Of a DNA stretch of 64,000 nucleotides, positions 8,832 through 18,461 are shown one piece after another. Under the pieces are notes generated by a model. The model did not search any database, had not been told where the DNA came from, and saw only the letters and a program-made list of their open reading frames with translations. The stretch covers positions 124,001-188,000 of the forward strand of contig NZ_JACBYW010000001.1 of the NCBI RefSeq assembly GCF_013408175.1. Reading direction: 5' to 3'. Source of the stretch: Actinopolyspora biskrensis (GTDB taxonomy: Bacteria; Actinomycetota; Actinomycetes; Mycobacteriales; Pseudonocardiaceae). Positions within the stretch are counted from its first letter, which is position 1; each line of letters opens with the position of its first letter. The translations under genes were made by a program, and so were the position numbers.

Positions 8832-9209
8832 ATGAGCAATACCGGAGGCGGCTACCTACGTCGTCTCGTCCGCCGTCTCACCAGCGACGTCGCCGAGCTC
8901 GACGCCGATGACCTCTCCGAGATGTCACAGGCGAGCGGGGCGCGGCGCGCGTGTGACTGCAAGTGCGGCGAGCAGGCGGAGGTGCTCGGCCGACTCCGCT
9001 GTGTCGGCATGGTCCCGAAGGCCTCGGTTCCGACTCTGGAAGCGGAGCTGTACGACGGCACCGAGGGTGTGACGTTGGTTTGGCTCGGCAGGCGGAAGAT
9101 CACCGGAATAGATCCCGGCCGAACCATCAAGGCGCGGGGCCGAATTGCCGATCGTGACGGACACAAGGTTCTTTACAACCCCTACTACGAGTTGCAGAAC
9201 ACCGCATGA
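8832..9209 (+). CDS. OB-fold nucleic-acid-binding protein
   Basis: 125 residues. After a helical N-terminus, a small cysteine cluster (CDCKCGE at about residues 41-47) precedes an OB-fold-like beta barrel containing GTEGVTLVWLGRRKITGIDPGRTIKARGRI. This matches the actinobacterial OB-fold protein encoded between DUF3710 and DUF3159 (Rv2694c neighbourhood). Start ATG 8832 is preceded by GGGAGCGCGAG. Its stop overlaps the next ATG (ATGA at 9206-9209), so translation is coupled. A nucleic-acid role is inferred from the fold only. Confidence 0.87.
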   Translation: MSNTGGGYLRRLVRRLTSDVAELDADDLSEMSQASGARRACDCKCGEQAEVLGRLRCVGMVPKASVPTLEAELYDGTEGVTLVWLGRRKITGIDPGRTIKARGRIADRDGHKVLYNPYYELQNTA

Positions 9210-10024
9210 CCGAATCCAGTTCATCGCCCCCCGAAGGACAAACACCTGTCGGGGGGTCTACTGACGCGGCGTCAGCCGATCCTGCCGGCTCCGACTCGTC
9301 GAGGGAAGCCAAGGCGCCGTTCGGGTTACGTCCCGCGGCAGGGTCCGGCGGGACCGAGCAGACGTTGCTGCAACAGATGGGCGGCGTCAGCGGACTCGCC
9401 TATTCCGCGGTGCCCATCGTCGTGTTCGTGGTGGCGAACTCGCTGGTCGGAATGGTTCCGGCCATCTGGATCGCCATCTCGGTCTCCCTGCTGATAGCCG
9501 TGGCACGCATCATCCGCAAGGAACCCCTGCAACCCGCGATATCGGGTGTGCTCGGTGTCGTGGTCTGTTCCTTCATCGCCTACCGGACCGGGGACGCCAA
9601 GGGGTTTTTCCTGCTCGGTATCTGGACCAGCCTGATCTACGGCGGAGTCTTCCTGATCTCGACAGTCGTGCGGTGGCCGTTGGTCGGTGTCGCCTGGTCG
9701 GTGCTCAACGGCAGCGGTTTCTCCTGGCGCCACCAGCGCAGGGCGTTGCTCGGGTACGACCTGGCCACGCTGTCCTGGACCGTGGTCTTCATCGCCAAGT
9801 TCGTGGTGCAGCAGTGGCTCTACGCGGCGGACGAGACGGGTTGGCTGGCCTTCGCGCGGATCGCGATGAGCTATCCGCTCACCGCGCTGGCTCTGTTGAT
9901 CACCGTCTGGGCGATCCGACGGGCCAACAAGATCGCCGAACTGCAGACGGCGACGGCAGCGACCGACTCCGGGCCGCCGCGAGGGGAGGAGCATCCCACT
10001 TCCGGGCGGCCCGCTACCGGTTGA
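9206..10024 (+). CDS. DUF3159 integral membrane protein
   Basis: 272 residues. The first ~60 are a polar cytoplasmic leader. Five or six transmembrane helices follow between residues 65 and 250, including LAYSAVPIVVFVVANSLVG, AIWIAISVSLLIAVARII and MSYPLTALALLITVWAI. The QQMGGVSG and KGFFLLGIW segments are typical of DUF3159. It overlaps the OB-fold gene by 4 bases and is convergent with trkA. The gene order dut-DUF3710-OB-DUF3159-trk is conserved across actinobacteria. Transport substrate or role unknown. Confidence 0.9.
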   Translation: MTESSSSPPEGQTPVGGSTDAASADPAGSDSSREAKAPFGLRPAAGSGGTEQTLLQQMGGVSGLAYSAVPIVVFVVANSLVGMVPAIWIAISVSLLIAVARIIRKEPLQPAISGVLGVVVCSFIAYRTGDAKGFFLLGIWTSLIYGGVFLISTVVRWPLVGVAWSVLNGSGFSWRHQRRALLGYDLATLSWTVVFIAKFVVQQWLYAADETGWLAFARIAMSYPLTALALLITVWAIRRANKIAELQTATAATDSGPPRGEEHPTSGRPATG

Positions 10025-10080
10025 GACCCCGCTGTCGGTCCGTGGCCCGCTCGGGACCGAACGACCGGCCTTTCCGTCCC

Positions 10081-10752
10081 TCAGTCGAGCCCCGGCGGGT
10101 CGTGGACCAGTTCGCTGATGCGGTGTTCGAGTTCTTCCGGGGCGATGAACAGCATTTCGTCGCCCACTTCCAGCGGGTCGTCGGACTGGGGGACGATCAC
10201 CCGCCCGCGCCGGAGTATCGCCACGAGCGCGGCGTCCCGGGGGAGGCTCAGGTCCCTGACTCGGTGACCCGCCAACGGCGTGCCCTCGGGCAGGGTCATC
10301 TCCACGAGGTTGGCCTGCCCCTGGCGCAGGGTCATGAGCCGGACGACGTCTCCGACGCTGACCGCTTCCTCCACCATGGCGGCGAGCATCCGCGGGGTGG
10401 AAACAGCCACGTCCACTCCCCAGGCCTCGGTGAACAACCACTCGTTCTGGGGGTCGTTCACGCGGGCCGCGACGCGTCGTACCGCGAACTCGGTCTTGGT
10501 CAGTAGGGAGACCACGAGGTTCACCTTGTCGTCGCCCGTGGCGGCGATCACGACGTCGCAGGTTTCGATGCCCGCCTCTTCGAGGGAGGACAGCTCGCAG
10601 GCATCGGCGTGCACCCACTGGGCATCGGGTATGGATCTGGGGTGGTAGTTCCGGGTGGAGCGCTCGAGGAGCATCACCTGATGCCCGCCCTCCAACAGCT
10701 CCTTGGCTATGGACTGTCCGACGGCGCCTGCGCCGGCGATCGCGACACGCAT
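10081..10752 (-). CDS. TrkA-type potassium channel/transporter regulatory subunit (second copy)
   Basis: 223 residues: an N-terminal Rossmann RCK-N domain (MRVAIAGAGAVGQSIAKEL, GxGxxG NAD-binding motif, with acidic residue E at the end of beta 2) and a C-terminal RCK-C domain (from about residue 140). It corresponds to CeoC of mycobacteria. Start ATG at 10752 overlaps the stop of the upstream trkA gene by one base (TAATG). The pair therefore makes a co-translated regulator of K+ uptake gated by NAD(H) or a nucleotide. No TrkH/Ktr membrane subunit lies in this window. Confidence 0.93.
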   Translation of the reverse strand: MRVAIAGAGAVGQSIAKELLEGGHQVMLLERSTRNYHPRSIPDAQWVHADACELSSLEEAGIETCDVVIAATGDDKVNLVVSLLTKTEFAVRRVAARVNDPQNEWLFTEAWGVDVAVSTPRMLAAMVEEAVSVGDVVRLMTLRQGQANLVEMTLPEGTPLAGHRVRDLSLPRDAALVAILRRGRVIVPQSDDPLEVGDEMLFIAPEELEHRISELVHDPPGLD

Positions 10753-11417
10753 TACTCGCTCTCCTCGGGTGGGCGCTGCGCGGTGGCCGTGACCTCGGTG
10801 ACAGTGCCGGACAGGGTGGCCGCGTAGACGGTGTCGTCGGCCTGGACGACGGTGTTGGACTGCGGGAGCACCCCGTTGCCGAAGCGCATCACGAACGCCA
10901 CTCGGCAGCCGATCGCTGCTTCCAGGTCGCGGACCCGTTTGCCGACCCAGTCCTCGTGCAGGGGGAGCCGCAGCACGGCGACCGAACCGGAGGGGTCCCG
11001 CCACTCCGTGGCCGCCCCCTCGGGGAGAAGCATGCGCAGGAAACGGTCCGTCGTCCAGGGAACGGTGGCCACGGTGGGGATCCCGAGGCGCTGGTAGACC
11101 TCGGCCCGCTTGGGGTCGTAGATACGAGCGACGACTTGCTCCACGCCGAACGTTTCGCGTGCGACCCGGGCGGAGACTATGTTGGAGTTGTCCCCGTTGG
11201 AAACGGCGGCGAAGGCCCCGGCCTGTTCGATGCCCGCCTCGGCCAGCACGTCCTTGTCGAAACCGTTGCCCGTGACGTGCCTTCCGCGGAACTCCTTGCT
11301 CAGTCGGTGGAAGGACTCGGGGTCCTTGTCCACCACAGCCACGGTGTGACCTAGCCGTTGCAGTGCCGCGGCCAGGGACGCTCCGACTCGGCCGCAGCCC
11401 AGGATCACAACATGCAC
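10752..11417 (-). CDS. TrkA-type potassium uptake regulatory protein (first copy)
   Basis: 221 residues with the same RCK-N plus RCK-C layout: GCGRVGASLAAAL at residues 7-19, then VVDKDPESF with the Asp that binds NAD ribose, and the RCK-C domain from about residue 140. It corresponds to CeoB. First gene of the two-gene operon, divergent from the APC permease across a 386-base spacer. The adjacent permease makes a joint role in ion or amino-acid homeostasis plausible. Confidence 0.93.
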   Translation of the reverse strand: MHVVILGCGRVGASLAAALQRLGHTVAVVDKDPESFHRLSKEFRGRHVTGNGFDKDVLAEAGIEQAGAFAAVSNGDNSNIVSARVARETFGVEQVVARIYDPKRAEVYQRLGIPTVATVPWTTDRFLRMLLPEGAATEWRDPSGSVAVLRLPLHEDWVGKRVRDLEAAIGCRVAFVMRFGNGVLPQSNTVVQADDTVYAATLSGTVTEVTATAQRPPEESE

Positions 11418-11803
11418 GACCGGTTTCCTCGCTCTCGGCTGGTTGCCGGACCGACCGTGGGCGGTTCGGCGAACCGTTCCACGGCCATGACAGTACTCCT
11501 CGGGTGACGGAATTCCTCGTTCTTCGCCGCGTGCTTCTTCGCCGGCCGGAACTCATTCCCGCGAACGGGTCACCGCATCCGGGCTGCTGCACCGTATCGG
11601 GTGAACGGAACCGCTCGTCCACAGGGGTTTTCACGTCTGTCCCCCGGAAGGGCTCCGAAAGCGGCGAGTCCGTGCGCTCCGCTCCGGTGGGCGAACGTCC
11701 GCGGTAGTTCCGGACGAGCTGTGCCCCCGCGGGCGTCACGGCGGACGCGACGAGGGCCGAGGGTCACCGAGTCCGGTGATCCCCGGCCCTTACGCTCTGG
11801 GTC
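11418..11803. promoter_or_regulatory. Divergent promoter region trkA / APC permease, with leaderless -10 for the permease
   Basis: 386 bases without a gene. TACGCT at 11791-11796 ends 7 bases before the permease GTG at 11804 and there is no Shine-Dalgarno sequence, so the permease is probably leaderless. No other site was recognised. Confidence 0.5.
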
Positions 11804-13810
11804 GTGCCCAAGCTCGCGACCGTGGCCAAGCGTCTGTTGGTGGGGCGACCCTTCCGTAGCGATCGGTTGTCGCACACGTTGTTGCCCAAGCGCATCGCCC
11901 TACCGGTGTTCGCGTCGGATCCGATGTCCAGCGTCGCCTACGCGCCGGAGGAGATCCTTCTCACGCTGTCCGTGGCCGGGGTGTCGGCCTACGCGATCAG
12001 TCCGTGGGTCGGGTTGGTGGTCGCCGCCGTGATGCTGGTCGTGGTGGCCTCCTACCGCCAGAACGTGCGGGCCTACGCCTCGGGCGGAGGTGACTACGAG
12101 GTGGCCGCCGTCAACCACGGATCCAGGTGGGGAGTGGCGGTGGCCAGTGCGCTGATGGTCGACTACGTCCTCACCGTGGCGGTGTCCATATCATCGGCCG
12201 CCGCCAACATAGGTTCGTTGGTGCCGTTCGTGGCCACCCACAAGGCGGCGTTCGCGGTGGGCGCGATCGTCGTGCTGACGGCGGTGAACCTGCGCGGGGT
12301 GCGGGAGTCGGGGACGATGTTCGCCGTTCCGACCTATGCCTTCGCCCTCGGGATCCTCGGCATGATCGGTGTGGGGCTGTACCGCACCTACGTGCTCGGG
12401 GACGAGCTGCGCGCGGAGAGCGCGGGATTCGAACTGGCCCAGGAGCCCTCCCAGATGGCCGGGTTGGGCTTCGTCTTCCTGGTGCTGCGCGCCTTTTCCT
12501 CGGGGAGCGCCGCGCTGACCGGGGTGGAGGCGATCAGCAACGGTGTGCCTGCCTTCCGCAAGCCCAAGTCGCGCAACGCCGCCACCACGCTGCTGATGAT
12601 GGGGCTGACAGCGGTCGCCATGTTCATGGGGCTGCTGATGTTGGCCAGGATCACCGGTGTGCTGGTCGTGCAGGACCCGGAGCAGCAGTTGATCGGCGCC
12701 CCGGCCGGGTACGAGCAGAAGACGCTGATCGCCCAGCTCGCCGGAGCGGTGTTCGGCGGGTTCCAGCCTGCCGTGTACTACCTGATCTTCTTCACCGGGC
12801 TGATCCTGGTGCTGGCGGCCAACACGGCTTTCAACGGTTTTCCGCTGCTGGGCTCGGTGCTCGCCCAGGACCGGTACCTGCCCCGGCAGCTGCACACCAG
12901 GGGGGACCGGCTGACGTTCTCCAACGGCATCCTGTTCCTCGCGGGGTTCGCGATCGTGCTGGTGCTGGTGTTCGAGGCCGAGGTGACCAAGCTCATCCAG
13001 CTCTACATCGTCGGCGTGTTCGTCTCGTTCGTCTTCAGCCAGAGCGGGATGATCCGGCACTGGAACCGCCAGTTGCGCAGTGCGACCGACCCGGAGGCGC
13101 GCAAGCAGATCGGCAGAGCGCGCGCGATCAATTCCGTCGGGCTGGGCATGACGGCTACGGTGCTGGTCATAGTGCTGGTCACGAAGTTCGTGCACGGAGC
13201 CTGGATAGCTCTCGCGGCGATGGTGGCCAGCTATCTGCTGATGGTGGGGATTCGGAAGCACTACGTGCGGGTCGCGGAGGAGCTGCGACGTGCCGAGGGG
13301 CAGACCGTCCTTCCCGCGCGCAACTACGGTCTCGTGCTGGTGTCCCAGCTGCACCTGCCGAGCAAGCGGGCGCTGGCTTATGCGCGGGCCACTCGTCCCG
13401 ACGAGTTGGAGGCCATCACCGTCAACGTGGACGATTCGGAGACGAGGCAGCTCGTGGCCGCATGGGAGGAGCGCGGCATATCCGTTCCGCTGAAGGTCCT
13501 CGAGTCCCCGTACCGGGAGATCACGCGCCCGGTCGTCGAGTATGTGAAAAGAATTCGTAAGGGTAGTCCGCGCGACGTCGTCACGGTGTTCATTCCGGAG
13601 TACGTGGTGGGGCGCTGGTGGGAACAACTGCTGCACAACCAGAGTGCCCTGAGGCTCAAGAGCAGACTGCTGTTCGAGCCGGGGGTGATGGTCACGAGCG
13701 TTCCCTGGCAGCTCGAGTCCTCGAACAGGGTCGATCTGCGCGCGCCGACACCGCGTCGTTCGGTGCGCTGGGGTGCCGGACAAGAGGGGAAGGGAAACGA
13801 CCAGCGGTGA
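11804..13810 (+). CDS. APC-superfamily amino acid/polyamine permease with C-terminal cytoplasmic domain
   Basis: 668 residues. About twelve transmembrane helices fill residues 35-480, starting with the APC signature FASDPMSSVAYAPEEILLTL. The last ~180 residues form a soluble domain (from about residue 500, VLVSQLHLPSKRALAYARATRP) resembling the universal-stress-like tail of these large permeases. Start GTG at 11804 is probably leaderless. The stop overlaps the next gene (GTGA at 13807-13810). The homologue in mycobacteria (Rv2690c) is in the same place. Substrate unknown; an amino acid or K+ are both conceivable given the trk neighbours. Confidence 0.9.
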   Translation: MPKLATVAKRLLVGRPFRSDRLSHTLLPKRIALPVFASDPMSSVAYAPEEILLTLSVAGVSAYAISPWVGLVVAAVMLVVVASYRQNVRAYASGGGDYEVAAVNHGSRWGVAVASALMVDYVLTVAVSISSAAANIGSLVPFVATHKAAFAVGAIVVLTAVNLRGVRESGTMFAVPTYAFALGILGMIGVGLYRTYVLGDELRAESAGFELAQEPSQMAGLGFVFLVLRAFSSGSAALTGVEAISNGVPAFRKPKSRNAATTLLMMGLTAVAMFMGLLMLARITGVLVVQDPEQQLIGAPAGYEQKTLIAQLAGAVFGGFQPAVYYLIFFTGLILVLAANTAFNGFPLLGSVLAQDRYLPRQLHTRGDRLTFSNGILFLAGFAIVLVLVFEAEVTKLIQLYIVGVFVSFVFSQSGMIRHWNRQLRSATDPEARKQIGRARAINSVGLGMTATVLVIVLVTKFVHGAWIALAAMVASYLLMVGIRKHYVRVAEELRRAEGQTVLPARNYGLVLVSQLHLPSKRALAYARATRPDELEAITVNVDDSETRQLVAAWEERGISVPLKVLESPYREITRPVVEYVKRIRKGSPRDVVTVFIPEYVVGRWWEQLLHNQSALRLKSRLLFEPGVMVTSVPWQLESSNRVDLRAPTPRRSVRWGAGQEGKGNDQR

Positions 13811-15075
13811 ACGAGAAACCGGACTGGAACGGACGTCGGCTCCGGCTCGAGGTCGGGCCGGTCGCGCACGGCGGGCACTGCGTCGCCCGCCACGAGGGAA
13901 GAGTCGTTTTCGTGCGGCACGCGCTGCCGGGGGAAACGGTCGAAGCGGAGGTGACCGAGGACCGCGGTGGGGGGTTCTGCCGAGCCGATGCCGTGCGGGT
14001 CGTCGAGGCGGCCGAGGGGCGGGTGACACCACCGTGCCCGCTGGCGGACATGTCACTGGGGACGAACCGCTGCGGGGGCTGCGACTGGCAGCACGCCGAT
14101 CCGGTGACCCAGCGTGAGCTGAAGGCTTCCGTGGTCGCCGAACAGCTGTGGAGGCTGGCCGGGATCGAACACCCGGTGGAGGTGCAACCGCTTCCCGGCG
14201 GGGCGCTGCGCTGGCGCACTCGGGTGCGGCTGGCCGTGGACGAAGCGGGGCGGGCCGGGTTCCGCGCGCACCGCAGCCATCGCGTGGTGCCGGTGGACGA
14301 CTGCCCGATCACCGTCGAGGGAGCCGTGGACGAGGTCGCTTCCAGTTCCTGGACGCCGGGAGCGGAGATCGAGGTGACCGCGGACGGTTCCGGAGAACTG
14401 CACGTGACCGAGCACCTCCCCGGTGGTGCGCCCGCACGGGGAGCGCGTCGCCGGGGAGGTGCGAAACCGGGGAAGACCCGCAAGGTGCGCGGCTCGGGAG
14501 TCGCTCACGAGACCGCCGCCGGACGTGAGTGGGCAGTAGCGGCGCACGGTTTCTGGCAGGTCCACCGGCAGGCGGCGGAGCGCTTCGCCGAAGTGGTGGA
14601 CAGCATGGTCGAGGTGCCGCCGGGAGGCTGTGCCTGGGACCTGTACGGAGGGGTCGGTTTGTTCGCCGCCGTGCTGGGGAACCGGGTGGGGGACTCGGGG
14701 GACGTGGTGCTCGTCGAGTCGGCCCGGACCAGTGTGCGGGACGCCGCCGCCAACCTCGCGGACATGCCGCAGGTGCGGTTGCGCGAGGGCGAGGTGGAGA
14801 ACGTGGTCACGGACCCGACGATGCCCGCGCCGGACGTCGTCGTGCTCGATCCACCCCGCAAGGGGGCTGGGCGGAACGTCGTCGACGCCGTGGCGCGCTC
14901 CCGGCCGCGCCGGGTGGTCTACGTCGCCTGCGACCCGGCGGCGTTGGCGCGGGACCTGGACCTGTTTCAACGGGACGGGTACCGGCTCGTCCGGCTGGAG
15001 GCCTTCGACGCGTTCCCGATGACACACCACGTGGAGTGCGTCGCCCTGCTGGAGGTCGCTGAGCCCCCTTCATGA
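13807..15075 (+). CDS. TRAM-domain class I RNA (uracil-5-)methyltransferase, RumA/TrmA family
   Basis: 422 residues. An N-terminal TRAM domain (VGPVAHGGHCVARHEGRVVFVRHALPGE) is followed by iron-sulfur-type cysteines (PCPLA and NRCGGCDW, about residues 78-95) and a Rossmann SAM domain. The catalytic motifs DPPRKGAG and YVACDPAALARDL are intact; Cys in ACDP is the expected nucleophile. Substrate could be 23S rRNA or tRNA uridine. Residues ~205-230 are a basic low-complexity insertion (ARGARRRGGAKPGKTRK). Start GTG 13807 overlaps the permease stop. Equivalent to Rv2689c by position. Confidence 0.93.
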   Translation: MNEKPDWNGRRLRLEVGPVAHGGHCVARHEGRVVFVRHALPGETVEAEVTEDRGGGFCRADAVRVVEAAEGRVTPPCPLADMSLGTNRCGGCDWQHADPVTQRELKASVVAEQLWRLAGIEHPVEVQPLPGGALRWRTRVRLAVDEAGRAGFRAHRSHRVVPVDDCPITVEGAVDEVASSSWTPGAEIEVTADGSGELHVTEHLPGGAPARGARRRGGAKPGKTRKVRGSGVAHETAAGREWAVAAHGFWQVHRQAAERFAEVVDSMVEVPPGGCAWDLYGGVGLFAAVLGNRVGDSGDVVLVESARTSVRDAAANLADMPQVRLREGEVENVVTDPTMPAPDVVVLDPPRKGAGRNVVDAVARSRPRRVVYVACDPAALARDLDLFQRDGYRLVRLEAFDAFPMTHHVECVALLEVAEPPS

Positions 15076-15301
15076 GCGAGCACTCCGGGCAGCCGTCTGG
15101 ACCGGACTCGTGTACGGCTCAGTAGACTGGCACGGTCGCGAGGGGTAGCCCAAAACACCGGAAGGGCACGCGGCGGAAGCACGAGGGCCCGAAAACGTGT
15201 TTCCGGGCATCCGCACAGTCGGTTGCCCACAACGCGGACCGGCCGTTCCGGGCCGGTCCGAGATTCGACCTGTAGTCGGGCACGACGAGCGAGGTGGAGC
15301 G

Positions 15302-17263
15302 GTGACGCTGCTGGAGTCCGTGCACAGTCCGGCCGATGTACAGCGCCTGGAGCACGGTGAGTTGGTTGAGCTCGCCGCCGAGATCAGATCGTTCTTGATC
15401 GACAAGATCTCGCGCACCGGAGGGCACCTCGGGCCGAACCTGGGTGCGGTGGAACTGACTCTGGCCGTGCACCGGGCGTTCGAATCACCGCGCGACGCGG
15501 TCGTGTTCGACACCGGGCACCAAGCCTACGTGCACAAGATCATCACCGGTAGGCAGGAAGGCTTCGAGCGGCTGCGCAAGCGTGGCGGCCTGTCCGGATA
15601 CCCTTCCCGCGCGGAGAGCGAGCACGACCTGGTGGAGAACAGCCACGCCTCCACCTCCCTCTCGTACGCGGACGGGCTGGCGCGGGCCTTCCAGCTCGGC
15701 GAAACGGACCGGCACGTCGTGGCCGTGGTCGGTGACGGTGCGCTGACCGGAGGTATGTGCTGGGAGGCGTTGAACAACATCGCCGCCGACCAGGAACGTC
15801 CCCTCGTCATCGTCGTGAACGACAACGGTCGCTCCTACGCCCCCACGATCGGTGGGCTGGCCGAGCACCTCGCCTCGCTGCGGTTGCGCCCCGGTTACGA
15901 ACGGGCCCTGGAGAACGGCAGGCGGACCGTGCGCAACCTGCCCGTGGTGGGCAGGCCCCTGTACACGGGGCTGCACGCGGCGAAACGCGGAATCAAGGAC
16001 GCGCTGAGCCCGCAGGTCATGTTCTCCGACCTGGGGATCAAGTACCTGGGACCGGTCGACGGTCACGACTTCAAGGCGCTGGACTACGCGCTGGGGATGG
16101 CCAAGACCTTCGGCGGTCCGGTCATCGTCCACGCGGTCACCCAGAAGGGCAACGGGTTCGCTCCGGCGGAGAACCACGAAGCGGACCAGATGCACCAGGT
16201 CAAGGTCATGGACCCGAACACGGGCGCTCCGACCGGTCCGAGCGCGACCAGCTGGACCAGCGTGTTCTCCGACGAGCTGGTCCGGATCGGAGGGGAGCGC
16301 GAGGACGTCGTGGCGATAACCGGTGCGATGCTCGGGCCGACGGGACTGGACAAGTTCGGCAGGCACTACCCCGACAGGTGCGTGGACGTGGGCATCGCCG
16401 AGCAACACGGCATGACCTCGGCCGCGGGGATGGCCATGGCGGGACTGCATCCCGTCTTCGCGGTTTACTCCACGTTCCTGAACCGGGCCTTCGACCAGCT
16501 GCTCATGGATGTGGCGCTGCACCGCCAGCCGGTGACGGTGACGCTGGACCGTTCCGGAGTCACCGGCGACGACGGGCCCAGCCACAACGGGATGTGGGAC
16601 CTGTCCGTGCTGGGCATGATTCCCGGCCTCAGGGTGGCCGCACCACGGGACGCCGGAACCCTGCGCGAGGAGCTGCGCGAGGCGGTGGCCGTCGACGACG
16701 GGCCCACAGCGGTGCGCTTCCCCAAGGGCACCGTCATCGAGGAGGTCCCCGCGCTCGAGCGGGTGAACGGGGTGGACGTGCTGCGCCGCCCCGCCGAGCA
16801 CGAGAACTCCGATGTGCTGCTGGGGGCGGTGGGCGCCTTCGCGGAAATGGCCGTGGCCGCGGCGGAGCGGCTGTCGGACCAGGGCATCGGGGTGACCGTG
16901 GTCGATCCGCGCTGGGTGAGCCCCGTGCCGGGGGCCATGCTCGATTTCGCCGGACAGCACCGCCTGGTGGTCACCTTGGAGGACTGCGGCAGGCACGGCG
17001 GTTTCGGCTGGTCGATGGCGGCCGCGCTCCGCGACGCCGAGATGGACGTCCCGCTGCGGGACCTCGCCATCCCGAACCGCTTCCTGGACCACGCTTCCAG
17101 GGGCGAGGTGCTCGCCGAGCTGGGGCTGACGGAGCAGGACGTGGCCCGGCGGATCACCGAGTGGGTCGCCGATCGGCTCGAGGGCAGCATGGAGGACTCG
17201 TCCCCCCGGGTCGCCGATCTGGACACCTCCCGCTCGGAGGCGACCGACCTCTCCGAGTCCTGA
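15302..17263 (+). CDS. dxs: 1-deoxy-D-xylulose-5-phosphate synthase
   Basis: Condenses pyruvate and glyceraldehyde 3-phosphate to DXP using thiamine diphosphate, the entry step of the MEP isoprenoid pathway. 653 residues. [12 protein letters not shown] and [16 protein letters not shown] (TPP/Mg binding) lie in domain 1. [17 protein letters not shown] (catalytic Glu) and [18 protein letters not shown] lie in domain 2. A C-terminal transketolase domain carries [14 protein letters not shown]. Start GTG 15302 has GGTGGAG just upstream; longer frames lack homology. A tnpB-type remnant begins right after the stop. Confidence 0.97.
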   Translation: MTLLESVHSPADVQRLEHGELVELAAEIRSFLIDKISRTGGHLGPNLGAVELTLAVHRAFESPRDAVVFDTGHQAYVHKIITGRQEGFERLRKRGGLSGYPSRAESEHDLVENSHASTSLSYADGLARAFQLGETDRHVVAVVGDGALTGGMCWEALNNIAADQERPLVIVVNDNGRSYAPTIGGLAEHLASLRLRPGYERALENGRRTVRNLPVVGRPLYTGLHAAKRGIKDALSPQVMFSDLGIKYLGPVDGHDFKALDYALGMAKTFGGPVIVHAVTQKGNGFAPAENHEADQMHQVKVMDPNTGAPTGPSATSWTSVFSDELVRIGGEREDVVAITGAMLGPTGLDKFGRHYPDRCVDVGIAEQHGMTSAAGMAMAGLHPVFAVYSTFLNRAFDQLLMDVALHRQPVTVTLDRSGVTGDDGPSHNGMWDLSVLGMIPGLRVAAPRDAGTLREELREAVAVDDGPTAVRFPKGTVIEEVPALERVNGVDVLRRPAEHENSDVLLGAVGAFAEMAVAAAERLSDQGIGVTVVDPRWVSPVPGAMLDFAGQHRLVVTLEDCGRHGGFGWSMAAALRDAEMDVPLRDLAIPNRFLDHASRGEVLAELGLTEQDVARRITEWVADRLEGSMEDSSPRVADLDTSRSEATDLSES

Positions 17264-17295
17264 TCGTCGGCAAGAGCGTCGCTGTGGCAGTTTGA

Positions 17296-17735
17296 CTGTT
17301 CCCCGCCTTGGAGGCGGGGTTCCCCGTCGGGCTCGCGCCCGAGGGGTCCTGCTTCCCAGCCGATTGCCGAAGGGAGGACCCTTGCGGACTCACACCGGCT
17401 CCACAGGCTTCGCCGGTGCGCTACCCGACTACCGCTCGACCAGCGGCCAGGATGTTCTTGGCCGCGTCGGTCTCCCGGTACGAGGTGGCCCGGCCCTCGG
17501 TGTGCCGGCGGCGGTGCCGCGCATCGAGGGTCCTGTTCCGCACCAGGCGCACGCAGCCGAACGCACGGACCAACAGGGGCGCCTGCTCGGCATCCGGGCA
17601 GGCCCGGCACTTGTACGCTGTCCGCACACCGATCATTTTCCACGACTGTCGAGCACGAGTAACTCCGGGCGTGTGATCGCGCCGCACAACACTCGAGACC
17701 GATTTCCTCCCCGAACCGAAGCCCGGGGCTTCCAT
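17296..17735 (-). mobile_element. Remnant of an IS200/IS605-type (tnpB-only) element
   Basis: The 493 bases between dxs and the response-regulator gene look like a decayed IS605-family element. At one edge is a perfect hairpin CCCCGCC-TTGGA-GGCGGGG (17301-17319). At the other is GAAGCCC-G-GGGCTTC (17718-17732). These subterminal palindromes are the expected ends of this family, which transposes via single-stranded hairpins. Between them is a shrunken tnpB frame on the minus strand. No tnpA is present, so the element cannot move by itself. The exact element boundaries and target site were not determined. Confidence 0.7.
17301..17636 (-). pseudogene. Internally deleted tnpB (RNA-guided nuclease) remnant
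   Basis: From an ATG at 17636 the minus-strand frame reads a TnpB-like N-terminus (YKCRACPDAEQAPLLVRAFG, then CVRLVRNRTLDARH). At SYRETD it jumps in frame to the TnpB C-terminus (AAKNILAAGRAVVG), where a TAG at 17421 stops it. After that stop the same frame continues as a typical TnpB tail (EACGAGVSPQG). About 300 codons, including RuvC I-II and the zinc finger, are missing. The remaining 71-codon frame cannot be a nuclease. The region that encodes the omega RNA at the 3' end of such elements may survive. Confidence 0.7.
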
Positions 17736-17756
17736 CGATAGGAGACAGGTGAAGAC

Positions 17757-18461
17757 GTGCGGATCCTTGTGGTGGAGGACGAACAACCGCTCGCCGATGC
17801 CATAGCGCGTGGGCTGCGGCGTGAAGGCCTGGCCGTCGACATCGCCTACGACGGGCCCGACGGCCAGGAGAAGGCGATGGTCACCAGATACGACGTGATC
17901 GTGCTGGACCGGGATCTGCCCCAGCTGTCCGGGGACGAGCTCTGCGGGGAGATCGTCGCTTCCGAAGCGCTCACCAGGGTGCTGATGCTCACGGCCAGCG
18001 GCAGCGTCGAGGACCGGGTGGAGGGGCTCTCACTGGGAGCCGACGACTACCTCGCCAAACCGTTCGCCTTCAACGAGCTCGTCGCCCGGGTGCGCGCGTT
18101 GGGCAGACGTTCCACTCCGGCGAGTCCTCCGACGCTGACGGCGACCGAGCTCGTGCTCGACTCCGCCCGAAGAAGGGTTCGCCGTCCCGGGGGGGAGATA
18201 GAGCTGACCCGCAAGGAGTTCGGGGTCCTCGAGGTGCTGCTCTCCGCGAACGGGGAGGTGGTCAGCTCCGAGGAACTGCTGGAGCGGGTGTGGGACGAGC
18301 ACGCGGACCCCTTCACCACGACCGTTCGGGTGACCGTGATGACCCTGCGCAAAAAACTCGGTGAGCCGGGTGTGATCGACACTGTGGTCGGATCCGGTTA
18401 CCGGATTCCCTCGGCGGGGGCTGAGACGACGCTCGACACCTCCGACGCGGGGCGGAGTTGA
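17757..18461 (+). CDS. OmpR/PhoB-family response regulator
   Basis: 234 residues. The receiver domain has acidic pocket EDE at 7-9, phospho-acceptor Asp in IVLDRDLP near residue 51, Thr in LMLTASGS near 79 and Lys in LAKPF near 101. A winged-helix trans_reg_C domain runs from about residue 125 (LTRKEFGVLEVLLSANGEVVSSEELLERVW ... VGSGYRIP). Start GTG 17757 with GGAGACAGG upstream. The stop overlaps the histidine kinase ATG (TGATG), so the two are translationally coupled. The stimulus is unknown. Confidence 0.95.
   Translation: MRILVVEDEQPLADAIARGLRREGLAVDIAYDGPDGQEKAMVTRYDVIVLDRDLPQLSGDELCGEIVASEALTRVLMLTASGSVEDRVEGLSLGADDYLAKPFAFNELVARVRALGRRSTPASPPTLTATELVLDSARRRVRRPGGEIELTRKEFGVLEVLLSANGEVVSSEELLERVWDEHADPFTTTVRVTVMTLRKKLGEPGVIDTVVGSGYRIPSAGAETTLDTSDAGRS

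Noticed and set aside
10025-10080. Short CGGTCC/GGACCG stem between DUF3159 and trkA
   Set aside because: Only 6 bp with no T tract; not distinguishable from background in 55 bases of GC-rich sequence.
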